The notes under the pieces were generated by a model. It had not been told where the DNA came from and ran no database searches. It saw only the letters and a program-made list of their open reading frames with translations. Source: Gymnopilus junonius (lineage: Eukaryota > Basidiomycota > Agaricomycetes > Agaricales > Galerinaceae). Taken from it: a stretch of 64,000 nt of DNA. Shown piece by piece: positions 25,982 to 41,197 of this stretch. The stretch is taken from assembly GCA_015501075.1 (NCBI GenBank), contig JADNYJ010000009.1, forward strand, positions 186,001-250,000, read 5' to 3'. Numbering within the stretch: the first letter of the stretch is position 1; every line of letters begins with the position of its first letter. The position numbers and the translations under genes are program-made.

Positions 25982-27517
25982 ATGGACACAGAGGAGATAG
26001 CCAAAACAGCCAAAGCTGCTTTCGAGGAATCCCAGCTCGTCTCGTCCTCCGAACGCGTCAAGGCTCTACAAGTCATCCGTAAGCAGCTTGAACTACGAAA
26101 AGCAGAAATCTTGGCCGCCAATGCAGAAGACCTCAAGGTGCAGCCTTCTCTCTCTTGTGGATCATATGACTCGGGGACTGATTCTGCTAGGCTGCTCAAG
26201 CAGAAGTCGATGCAAGCCGCATGTCCCACTCCCTGCTGAGCCGTCTCGATCTAGGGAGAGGCGACAAGTGGGATTCGATGCTCCAAGGCATTGACGATGT
26301 TGCTGCTTTACCTGACCCTACCGGTATCGTCACGTATGCTTCCGAGTTGGATGATAATCTGGAGCTGTATAGGGTTACGTGCCCCATCGGTGTTTTGCTC
26401 GTTGTGTTTGAAGCAAGACCGGAAGTTGTGGTCAATATTGCAGCGTTGGCTATTAAATCAGGTTCGGCATTCGTTTTTTTTTTCTTAAAGAATTGCTATT
26501 TAAACTGACATATCCTGCGCGCGCCTTTCAGGAAATGCTGCCATCCTCAAAGGAGGGAAAGAATCAAATCGGACGACGGTCCTCCTCTCCGAAGCCGTCT
26601 CTGAAGGTCTAGCGCAGACCGCCATCCCACAAAAGTACATCCAGACCGTGCAGACGCGTTCAGAGGTCTCTTCGCTACTGAAACAGGATAGATATATCGA
26701 TTTGGTTATCCCGAGAGGCAGCCAAAGCCTCGTGCGCAGCATTCAGAATAATACAACTATTGCTGTTATGGGCCATGCGGATGGACTGTGTTCTATCTAT
26801 TTAGATGAAAAGGCGGATTTGGACAAGGCGGTTCGGGTCGTTGTTGATTCAAAGGTAGCTTTCTGCTTGCTTATTTTACAGGAGATTTTAATCTTTGGTA
26901 TTCCCTAGATCAACTACCCCTCGGCTTGCAATTCAGTAGAAACACTGGTTGTCCATGAGTCTTTGCTGCAGACGGTCTGGCCAGCTGTTGCCAAAGCACT
27001 TTTAGAAGTTGATGTCCGACTGCTATGCGACCCTCCAACGTTAAATGCATTGCAATCCCTCTCCCCCTCTCCATCGAATTTCAAGACGCATGTAGAGCCA
27101 GCCACCCCAGACGCATACACAACAGAACACCTCTCCCTCGTTCTCTCCGTCATCACCGTCCCCTTTTTACAATCTGCCATTCAGCACATCAATGCGCACT
27201 CTTCGCACCACACCGATTGCATCGTAACAGAGTCAGAGGAGGCAGGCTCAGTATTCTGCCGTGCAGTCGACTCGGCCGGCACATTTATCAATGCCAGTAC
27301 GCGCTTTGCGGATGGGTTCCGGTATGGGTTCGGAACGGAGGTCGGTATCAGTACAGGAAGGATACACGCTCGTGGTCCAGTGGGCCTGGAAGGGCTGATG
27401 ATTTACAAGTACAAGTTGAGGAGTAAGGATAAATTCGGACACATCGTTGGTGACTTTGGGCCGGGCAAAAGGCAATACAAGCACAGCGCGATCAATGCCT
27501 CTGCTTTGCCATTTTGA
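25982..27517 (+). CDS. PRO2: Gamma-glutamyl phosphate reductase (proline biosynthesis)
   Basis: The enzyme reduces gamma-glutamyl phosphate to glutamate semialdehyde with NADPH, the second step of proline synthesis. The ATG at 25982 gives MDTEEIAKTAKAAFEESQLV. Family landmarks in order are RKAEILAANAEDLK, LYRVTCPIGVLLVVFEARPE, GNAAILKGGKESNRT, DLVIPRGSQSLVRSIQ and the region around the catalytic Cys, INYPSACNSVETLVVHE at about 26910-26960. The C-terminal signature is RFADGFRYGFGTEVGISTGR then IHARGPVGLEGL. The length of about 450 aa and the stop at 27515-27517 agree with the family. The gene has three or four introns. Its 3' end faces the NASP gene. Confidence 0.96.
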
Positions 27518-27646
27518 AAGGGATTATTCGCCTATATATTATGGAGATGCTCGGGATACTTAACAGGGTTAACAACCACAAGTGTTTAGTATATGTATGT
27601 AAAACTAGATCCGTAGATATATCGAGGGATTACCGAAGGCCTTTCT

Positions 27647-29189
27647 TTAAGCCTCAGATTCATCCAACCTGGCCTTTTTGTCCACATTCAGTGGCTCAGC
27701 CTCGCCTTCTGCCTTGCGCTTTGACGCGCTCGTCTCTTCTGGAGCTTTCTTTTTTTTCTTGACGATAGATGTCAGGTCATTCACGACATTTGACGAAGGT
27801 GTTGCTGACGACGAAGCAACATTCAGCTCGCGGTCAAGTGCCTGTGCTGCCATAGCCGGAGCACTTGTCCCTAATGACTCGTTGGGGGCTGTTTTTAATT
27901 CCTCGACCTGGTTACAATATTAGCACAACTTTATTCAGCTCACATTATCCATTCGAACACACCTTGAGGGCCAAGTCGTCCTTTAATCCTGAAAGCTCCT
28001 TGAGTTCATTCTCAATCTGCGACTTTGACATAGTTTGGACGTAGTCATCCCGAATAAGGCGAGTTTTCATCGATTTACCCTTGCCTTTCTTGTCCTGAAT
28101 GGGTTCGGGAAGTGGTGGTAATTGACCAGCTAGCCCGCTTTGAAGTTCCTTTAGCCGATCCTCTACGCTTTGTAGGGCTTTCTCCGCATGTATGATGGCA
28201 TCGGATAGGCGACCTGAAGTAAGATCGAGAACCATGCTGAGCTTGTAATGAGCCTCCGCGATATGGCGAGACGAGGAAGGGAGTAAGTCGAGTTTCAATT
28301 TGAGGCCAGTCTCGTAGTCAGTAATAGCTTGATCGAATTTCTCTTGAAAGAAAAGTCTTATCAAACAGTAGTTCATTCTAGAGACGTATAAATACCTGTC
28401 TCAAGGGATACGTCTCCCAGCGTGATGTATGTATCAGCCAATTTGAGCTTGACCTCATCGTCGTCGTCTTCAGTTTGTTGCTTGTCGTAAATAGCACGGG
28501 CAAGGTCCAGGACCTCCCAAGCAGCATTGAAATCGTCTTCGGGTTCTCCCTCTTCTTCTTGTTCTTCGTCTTCCTCGTCTTCCTCCTCCTCCTGAGCAGC
28601 TTGACCAAACAGGTCAACAGGACGATCTTCAGTGTCCTCCATTTCCTCCGCATCTCCAGAAAATGATAGAATAGGACCACTGGTCCCTGATCCAGACCCG
28701 GAGGCTATTGAGCAACATTCCGTTAGTTCAAACGCAGGAACGAAAATGCGTGCCACTGCAAACCTTTGTTTTTATCTTCAGCCGCGTCTTGGGGTTGATC
28801 TTTTCCGAGGACCGAGCTCTGCGCAATGGCATTTTCGAGAAGGGCCTTTCCATAAGAGAAGTATAGATCTGCAGTCTCAGGAGCATCTTCGCCAAAGTCC
28901 TTGGTACTATCGCAAAGAAGACGCGTCAATTGCCAGCAACCCTTACGACGCGACTACTCGCGTAGAATTTCCAACAGACGCGACTTACACGAGTTCAAGG
29001 GCAGTGGCATAATGATCTATGGCTTGCTCATATTTTTTGAGTGCGAATGCGCGCTTGGCTTGTTCGACGGAGCTCTGGACGGTGGCTTGTGCAGGAGCGG
29101 CGGATGCGGCATCTTGTGGTGTGCTGTGAAAAGGCAGAATAAAGTTGACTGTATGTTTTGATAGAAGCAAGGAAGACTTACGAAGTCAT
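27647..29189 (-). CDS. SHNi-TPR histone chaperone, NASP / Hif1 / Sim3 family
   Basis: Family members bind histone H3 or H3-H4 and hand them to chromatin assembly factors; the fission yeast Sim3 serves CENP-A. A tiny first exon (ATG ACT TC at 29182-29189) joins to TPQDAASAAPAQATVQSSVE and the first TPR, EQAKRAFALKKYEQAIDHYA then TALEL. Next comes ETADLYFSYGKALLENAIAQ, a second TPR, which is interrupted by a long acidic insert (EEEEDEEDEEQEEEGEPEDD) typical of the family. Further TPRs are VKLKLADTYITLGDVSLETE and EKFDQAITDYETGLKLKLDL. SHNi-type helices follow in RHIAEAHYKLSMVLDLTSGR. The C-terminus is basic, KKKKKAPEETSASKRKAEGE, a probable nuclear signal. Confidence in the family is high; the exact histone partner is not visible. 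Confidence 0.9.
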
Positions 29190-29555
29190 TTTAGGAAAGC
29201 AGCTGGAAGAATAAGTGGAAGAGCATTCGCAAATGAGTAGTGAGCATGTGACTCGGTCGTGTCAGTACGAGCCAATCATTTGTTGGTGTCTTTGTTAATG
29301 GCCCAAAATTTTATTTCAATTTGGCCAATCGCACTACACGTTCAGTATAACGGAAATGGCATCGACTCAAGCGCTCAATCATAGAATAATTTAGTTGTGT
29401 AGAAGGAAATTAACGTGAGGTGTACAAACTAGAGGCTGAACGAGAAAAAGAATGAAACTACGCAAAAACAAAAATGTCCCACAAAAGATCCAACAAGCAA
29501 GAAAAAAAAGCAAAAACCTGATCAATGACAAAGGACGCAAAGGTATCCAAAAACA
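29190..29555. other. Intergenic region between the NASP promoter and the AP180 3' end
   Basis: The right part is the upstream end of the gap serving the NASP-type gene and the left part is AP180 3' flank. It is A-rich with no ORF, repeat or RNA gene that I can support. Confidence 0.4.
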
Positions 29556-32500
29556 TCATGTCAAAAAGTTCGTGTTTTGCTGTTGTGACTGCTGTTGCGA
29601 TTGACTTCCTAGCATTCCTGTAGCAAAAGGCTGGGCTGCACCAGTAGCATTGCCAGCGGGTGGAGTGAAGGCAGAGGCTCCGAATGACGGTAAGGCACCT
29701 GCTGCCATGGATGCTCGGAAAGGGTTGGCAGATCCACCTCCCGTTATCTGAGGTCGGAGACCAACACCTAATTTAGATCCAAAGGATGAACCACCAAAGC
29801 CGCCTGCTTGTCCTGTCGGTTGACTGTTGAGGAAGCTTAAATTACTCGAAGGAGCACCAGCCGACAATCCACCAAAACCTCCAGTAGCTCCTGTTGGCCG
29901 GCTACTGAGGATACTCAAATTACTGGTAGGAAGGTTGGTCGACGTCCCGCCCAAGCTTGGCGGGGATGAAATTAAGGACGTCAGGCCTGCAGCGGAATTT
30001 GTTGGGCTCGTAGATGGCAGGCCGGTCACGGCAGGAGTAGTCGACCCAGAGTCAGGGATAGGAGGAAGGGACTCCAATAATGAAGCACCAAAGGATGACG
30101 ATGGCTTAAATGGCTTTAAACCAGTAAACCCAGTGAGGTGGGACTTCACAGGAGAGAGAGAAGGAACTTGTATTGAGGGAGCGGATGAGGTAGCAGTCGT
30201 ACCCGTGGGTTGAGATGATAAAGAAGAACTAAAGAACGAGTCAGAGAAAGTTGAACCTGTAGCTGTGGTTGAAGTATTTTGCGAAGCCAAAGGCCCACTT
30301 AGAAGAGGTTCGGTTCCTGTCTTCGTGCTCAAGTTGGGCTTAGCGCTGTTTGAAAAAGCAAAAGACGAAGCAACACTGGAGATATCAGTGCCGCCAGGAT
30401 TCAAAGCACTAGCGTTAAATGAGAAACTGTTGAATCCAGTTTGCTGTGGCTGTTGCTGCTGCGTTGATTGAAGCTGCTGGTTCGCCTGGCTCTGGTTTAT
30501 CTGATTTTGTTGGCTTGCATTTGAAGAAAAGCCCATAGCAGATAATTCCGAAAGCGTGGGCGGTTTCGGTACAGGGGGTGGGGCAGTTACTATGGGTCCA
30601 AATGGATTTTTGGTCCCAGTTTGATGAGTTTTAACTGGCTGAGGTGTAGGAGAAAGAGCGGATGCAGTTGAGGTAAGAGGTGTCGACGCTGGACGTGTTG
30701 GGGTATTATTGAACGCCGAAGGTCCGGCGAACGAGGGCTTAGGTGCAACAAACGATGCTGATGCAAACGCTGCTGATTGTGGAGTATTTGGTGAGATTGC
30801 AGATGCATTCGGGGTGAAAGGTTGTATTCCAGTGGATGAAGTACCAGGAGAAACCTGAGTAACACCTAAACCGAAATTTTGGTTCACTGCTGGATTCTGC
30901 AATTGACTGCCATTTAATTGAGCCTGTGGATTGGCGCCTCCAAATAACGCCATTCCTGTTGTATGAGGAAAGAGCATACTCTGACGGAACGGATTCATGC
31001 CCGTTGCTTGAGACTGGAGGAAACCCGTTTGCTGGGGTTGCTGCACCATTCCTGTAGGCTGCACCTGCAGATAGGCCGAGAATGGACGATGGCCAGTTGG
31101 CTGTGGGGCCTGGGGAGACAAAAATTGCCCAAAAGGATTCGGCACTGCAGTCTGTTGTGGCATTAGGAAGCCTGTTGGTTGAACAGCGATAGCTGGCTGC
31201 TGTTGGAGAAAGGGTTGACCGCTGGCCATCTGTGCAAAGGGATTAGAGGCTGCTTGCTGCTGGAAGTAGGCCACATTAGGACTAAAATAAGTCAGTAATG
31301 CCGTTGATTATCTACTTTCATAGCCACTTTACCTGTTGGTTTGTGGATTGAAAATCGTGGGCTGTTCTTCTTCAATGGCAGAGAAGAAATCTATGACATC
31401 TTTATTACCTGGCGTCGTCGTTTTCGGAGCCTGGTCTTTGCTTGAACTTGCGAACGATACTTTCGGAGCTGATGTGGATCCTTCAGCTGCTGCCGACTTT
31501 TTGTCAACTGGGGGGCTGCTAAAGTCCATTGAATAAGAAACTCACAGGAGCCAGCCTTCTTTCCATTCTTATTCGTTTTCGTCCCACGCTCGGCTGCATC
31601 TTTACTCGTCTTGTACTCGATCCTGTTTTGCTCAAAATTGGGATCTTCAAGATATTCTTGAAGGGCGCTAGCTAGCGATACAGGTGCCTAGGAAGTGTCA
31701 GCAAAGAACGTCAAAAAGACTCAATGTTCGACGAACGTGTTTCAGATTGGGTATGGGTACATTCAGCAGGTTTTGCAGTTTCTTTGCGACTCCTAGGTAT
31801 TCAACCACGTATTCAGTCTGTTTACAGAAGTGCCGATAAATTTTGAGAGCTTCCCCAGCATCTACATGAGACATCTCAAAATAATGTTCTGTAAGCGCAC
31901 GAAAGTTAGGTTGAGGAGGGACGGTATACACGCATTAAAAGTCTCACCCAAAACATTTATTATCCCTTCATTGCCAGCTTGGAACAAAATCAAGAGATCC
32001 TTGACTAACATGCGCAAGGCTGTAATGGTTAATTCATCCTCTAGATCGTCAAGATAAAACTACGAAAATGTCATACTAGTTATAAAGGGAACGGTTCTAA
32101 GTTGACAGGACATACCCGGCATTCAACCAAAGCATCTATCATGCTGTGCACTATCCTTGTTTCCCTCAGTAAGCCCTTCTCCACAGTCATAGATCTTAAT
32201 TTCCGTCCCATGATTGTCTTGCTTCTGGTAGGGGCCGAGGCAGTTGCTTTAGTAGAACGATCCTTCCGAATTCGATATCCATCCTCCTCGATGGATTGAG
32301 AATTACGCATGTCCCGATTATTCTCAGCTTGCACTTTGATGGCGTCGTGCTTGATGTCCTTGTAGGCGCGAATCCGTGCGTCAAGGTAGAGAGCATAATT
32401 CTGCAGGTTTTGCGGGGCTGCGTAACCTGCCGGAACAACGATATGAGGTACAAAAAGCGCAAGATAAATCCCTCTCACCATCCCAATTGTTAGCAGATAT

Positions 32501-32881
32501 GTTTCTTAAACGTAGAACCTCCGAAGATGACAAGTACGATAGAACATTGTCGGTGGCACCATTTCGTATCATGGTATGGAGTACGATTAACGCTTTGAAG
32601 GCGACCTATGTATGATAAAGACGTCTATATTAGGATCACGAAGAGAGCAAGGTATAACGCACAATGGCATTGGGTTCACGAATCCGGGGAGCAAGGGCCT
32701 TGCACACATCGTGGACGGCACCATCATCGGACCAGGTCGCTGCGATGATTGGGTCTATGTACTGGGAAAATTATATCAGTAGCGGTACTTATCAAAACGA
32801 TAATTCAAAGCATGCCTTGGCCTTCGGCGGGGCAGCCTTTGGCTTACAAGCCAGTTTGACTACCTTGTCGAAACTGGACAT
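29556..32881 (-). CDS. ANTH-domain clathrin assembly protein, AP180 / Yap1801 type
   Basis: The protein binds PtdIns(4,5)P2 and clathrin during endocytosis. It starts MSSFDKVVKLACKPKAAPPK, the conserved lipid-binding N-terminus of ANTH domains. The domain continues through DDGAVHDVCKALAPRIREPN, VAFKALIVLHTMIRNGATDN, LQNYALYLDARIRAYKDIK and VQALVECR-like helices (IVHSMIDALVECR), and HYFEMSHVDAGEALKIYRHF then CKQTEYVVEYL. After PNLKHAPVSLASALQEYLED the C-terminal 600 residues are low-complexity Gln/Ser/Pro/Gly-rich. That tail holds many NPF motifs (SNPFAQM, PNPFGQF, MNPFRQS, KNPFGPI, ANPFRAS), which bind EH-domain proteins such as Ede1 and Pan1. PTG repeats (QQPQQTGF, RPTGAT) recur through the tail. 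Several short introns cut the ANTH part; the tail is one long exon. Confidence 0.93.
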
Positions 32882-33989
32882 GTTCGCAGAAGGCTGGCTG
32901 GTCAGCGCGGGCATTCTCATGTCCAATCAAGTTGATGGTTATGTTTGAAACTCAGCAAGTCATGTGTGATCTAACCGTCCGGTCCAACCATATAACCACT
33001 TCAAAAGATTCCTCCGTTTTTATATAATTCATGTGAGTACTACGACATGCTAAGCAACTGTGACAAATTTTTCAGCCATACAGGCTGCAACGCTATGTAA
33101 GCGCCACCTTCACATCAGGCAGACAGATCGCACTTCGGAGTGAAACTCCAAGGAAACTCGGACCGCCATGGCTCGACTTGTAACCTGTTCTGGAGAGCTC
33201 AGATGGACTAGCCATCAATTCAATCATGTCTGCAAATTCATCAAGAGCTGGCAGATCAACACCTGGTGTGTGAAGGAACGCTCTGTGTCGCACTGAATCG
33301 AATAGAAAGCTGTCTTTGACGCGAGGTAGAAGCCCTTAAAGAGAGCGTACTTTGCCACGTTAAGAATTGCTTGACTTGGAAAGCGAAAGGACCTTCCAGC
33401 TCTGGATTCCGCCTGAGTGCATGTGGCTAGAAGGCGTTGAACGCCGGAAGAAAAAAGTAAGTTAAAGAGAAAGCATGGAGACTGAAATAAAATGCTTTTC
33501 CTGTCAGATTTAGAGGTCGCTATATGCAAAGAATTGAGCGCCCCAGGTGCTTTACCACTAGCTTAAGTATTTGGGACATCATGAGCTCTGGAAACCAAAG
33601 TGACAAGCATGTGCGGTCATCTTGCGATGGATCCGAAACGGAGAGTTGGCAATAGCAAGGTATTGAAGAGGAGAGGGTCAATTAGATTGAAAATACACGC
33701 GTTGTTTGGTCGTATTTCTAAGCGACTAAGTACTGCAAAGTGAGGCTATTTATATCTTGTCCCTACTCGCGACCTCCTTCATAACCCCCAAGAAGCTTAA
33801 CGACCAGCTGACGCAAATATCCGCATGGCTTGAAGACCCCGTCAGAATTACGCATCGACAAAATTTAAACCATTCTATTTCTCTTAATTCTGAGCAGTGG
33901 AATCACCTGTCCAATTTGAAACGAAAGTCGCGACGGACGACAAACAGCGCTGATCGAGGCTTTTACATTCCCCTGCCTACTGTCATCGT
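32882..33989. other. Intergenic region with a doubtful short ORF at 33093-33360 (minus)
   Basis: This 1.1-kb gap separates divergent genes. On the minus strand an open stretch reads RVKDSFLFDSVRHRAFLHTP and then DLPALDEFADMIELMASPSE, ending ICLPDVKVALT at 33093. It has protein-like composition and could be the last exon of a small gene whose upstream exon overlaps 33300-33530. I find no recognisable domain and no clean start or splice pair, so I do not call a gene. Confidence 0.3.
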
Positions 33990-36341
<2,352 letters not shown>

Positions 36342-36545
36342 AATTTGTGTACGGACCGTTCGGACCGGAAGGGAAGCAGAAAGACCAAAAGTAGACAGCT
36401 GTTTAAGTTGCCCATGTTGTTCTCGAGATGCACGGGTGTTCCGCGCCTGTCCCACATCCACGGGGCCTTCAGGCGCGCTATAAAGCCCCTGGGCCCCTAT
36501 CGTTTTACCCATCCCTCGCCCCGCTTCCCTGCAGCTAGTTTCTCG

Positions 36546-38585
<2,040 letters not shown>

Positions 38586-38850
38586 ACGTTCTCGCCTCAA
38601 ACTCTAATAATCCTGCAACTTAAAGAGGACGCGGTATTGTGATATTTATTTAAAGTGTATTTGTCTTTTCTTCGTTCTGGGTTGGATGTCTTGCGTATAT
38701 ATCCCACTATTCCCTCAATAAATGACCCGCACGGATTTTACCCGGTGGCCCCAGGGATTGTATGGTTAATTGCACAAATATCCTCCCAAATGGTGAAAGC
38801 TACATGTATGTGCAGTATATGCCGGAAGCTGATCCACACAGTAAGGGCTC

Positions 38851-41110
38851 TCAGCCAAACTTTTTAAGGGGATCGGATTTTTTCTTACCACCCCGACCGC
38901 CACTCCCTCCACCACGTCCACCTCGGCCTCTACCACGAGCTTTACCTCGGGTGGAATCTTTTCTGAAGGGTATAAATCCTTTGGATTGTTGTTCGGTTTC
39001 ATCATCTACTGGGGCACCTGGTACAGGAGCTATCCGAGGCAGCAAATATTTTGGAACATGCTTCATATGTGACTGGATGCGTGTAGGGTGTAGAGGCTTG
39101 TCATGCCGCAAAAACTCTAGATCAAGTGGATTATCCTCAAAGTGAGCCTAAGAAAAAAAAATTAGAAATGTGCCCTGGGGAATGGAGGGTAGCAGGCAGG
39201 CGCAATACCTTAAGTTTGTCCGAGTTCAAGATTTCTGTCTTCAGCTCCTTCACTCTAGCCTCCCTTATCGCTGAACGCGTTACACTCCGTAATGCGTCTT
39301 CCATTCGATATCTAAAGGCTTCGACCTGCTTCATATCAAAGTTATATTCTTTTATTTTGCTGCCTCTTGCTGCTTGTTCTTTCTCGATCTTGCTAAACAC
39401 TGTTTCGTCATGTTCAGCGCTCGGCAAGCATCCATTAACTTTATTTTTCCCCCAAAGGTCCTTAGGGACCACGAAAGACAATGACATGCCAGTGCGACCA
39501 GCGCGTGCTGTTCGTCCGACCCTATGTGTGTAAGATCTTGATGATGTTGGTAAATCAAAATTCAAGACGCAAGCAACGTCGACAAAGTCAACACCTCGAG
39601 TGACTCCGTATTCTTTATCTTTCCCTTTGTCCTTGCGATCTCGCTTTCGGGGTCTGCTTGGTGGTGGTGATGCTTCGCGTTTCCGTTTCTGGGATCCTAA
39701 TTTCGATGAACTTGATTCAGAGGTCACCGCAGCAGTACTCGAATCACGTTGCGTGGACATGACTTGAATTTTGGCAGGTGAGAAAGTGAGCTCTGATGGA
39801 AATCATGCAAACTCACACCCTTCTTCTTCTTCTTCCTCCTCTTTCTCTTTTTCTTCTATATCATTCTCGTTGGGGCCACTCTCATCTGTAGCAATGATAT
39901 AATCGTAGACCCCTTTGTTGAATTCTTGGACTACATGATACCTAACATAAATGAGCTTAGGCGAGAAGACGGAGAAATTCTGGCGGAAGTTACCTTGAAT
40001 TTAGAGGGAGCTCCGAATTGAGAACACAGCTTTTTATGGAGAATTGTTCCAAGAAAAGTTTGACCCGATAACTACGGTCGACATCATTTACAAAGATTAT
40101 GCATTTGCCCCGGATCAACTTGAGTTTGAGGACCACATAGATGAGGAGGAATTTATCCACTTCGGAACACCTGGCCAGGTTAAGTCAATGAGTTACGTGC
40201 AAAGTTATGGAGGACCATACCTGACAGCATATTGGCTCAGCAGAGCTGCTTCATCTTCACCCTCTTCCAGTTTTAAAATGGCCTGAACTTGTTGAGAAAA
40301 GGGAAATGAAGCGTTAGAGTCGACGACGTACAGGATTCCGAAGGGTAAGGCCCTTCAGCAATTCAACGTCCTCCGTCATGGTAGCACTCATTAGGAATGA
40401 TTGATATACTTTAGGAAAGTATCCCCCGTTAAAAATTTGTCCGACGTCTTCATCGTGTCCGTAAGAAAAGATAAGATCGGCTTCGTCGATGACGAGGGAC
40501 TCCAGTGATGAGAGGAATAGAATCTTTGATTGTAACAAGCTAAGTGCACGAGATGGCGTCGCTATTACAATATCGGGGTTTTCTGAAAGACTTGTCCTGC
40601 CAGACGCGGTCAATCATCGATACAAGAGGAAAAGATATAGAACTCACCGTTGGAGATGAGAAGTCGTTCCTGAGCCAAGGTTCGATACGACGATCTCCTT
40701 TTCACAATATTTCAGCAGTATTCCGAGTGACGCTGTGACTTGTTCAGATAGCTCTCTTGTCGGCACGAGAATTAAAGCTCTCGTTGCTTGTCGGCTCTCA
40801 TCCTCAGCACTTAGAGTCTATTTAGAGGTTAGTCAAAGCCCGAGGTGTAAAGAGAGCAAAACGCACCCACACTTTTTGCACTCAGAATCTTTTGTACTAG
40901 CGGAATACAGTATGCTGCTGTCTTTCCGCTCCCTGTGCGAGCTCGAGCTAGGATATCACGACTTTCGAGGGCAAGAGGAATTGCTTTGGCTTGAACAAGG
41001 GTCGGTCGTATGAAACCCGCATCCGCAAGAGCTCTTAGTATCCGGGCATCAAGTATATGAGAGAATGACGAAAATGTCGCTTTTTTGTCGACGAGATGAG
41101 GCTCGACCAT
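38851..41110 (-). CDS. DBP9: DEAD-box RNA helicase DBP9 (DDX56 type), 60S ribosome biogenesis
   Basis: This nucleolar helicase is needed for early 60S assembly. It starts [20 protein letters not shown] and has a Q motif region ending [20 protein letters not shown]. Motif I is [20 protein letters not shown], motif Ia PTRELSEQV, motif Ib TPSRAL, motif [14 protein letters not shown] (VDEAD variant IDEAD), motif [17 protein letters not shown], motif [22 protein letters not shown], and motif [20 protein letters not shown]. An inserted acidic/basic linker (about 39590-39870: [11 protein letters not shown] then [20 protein letters not shown]) splits the second RecA domain. This insert is known for Dbp9 orthologues. 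The C-terminus, [20 protein letters not shown], is an RGG tail. Several introns are present. Confidence 0.95.
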
Positions 41111-41197
41111 TTTGAGTTATTGCTAGCCAAGAGTGAAAGCGAGATCGCCTCAAAAATGTACATTATGTAATCTAACACTGGTGATACAAAAATAGAT

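Noticed and set aside
29827..30213. 128-codon ORF antisense to the AP180 tail
   Set aside because: It lies fully inside the low-complexity coding exon on the other strand and has no recognisable similarity.
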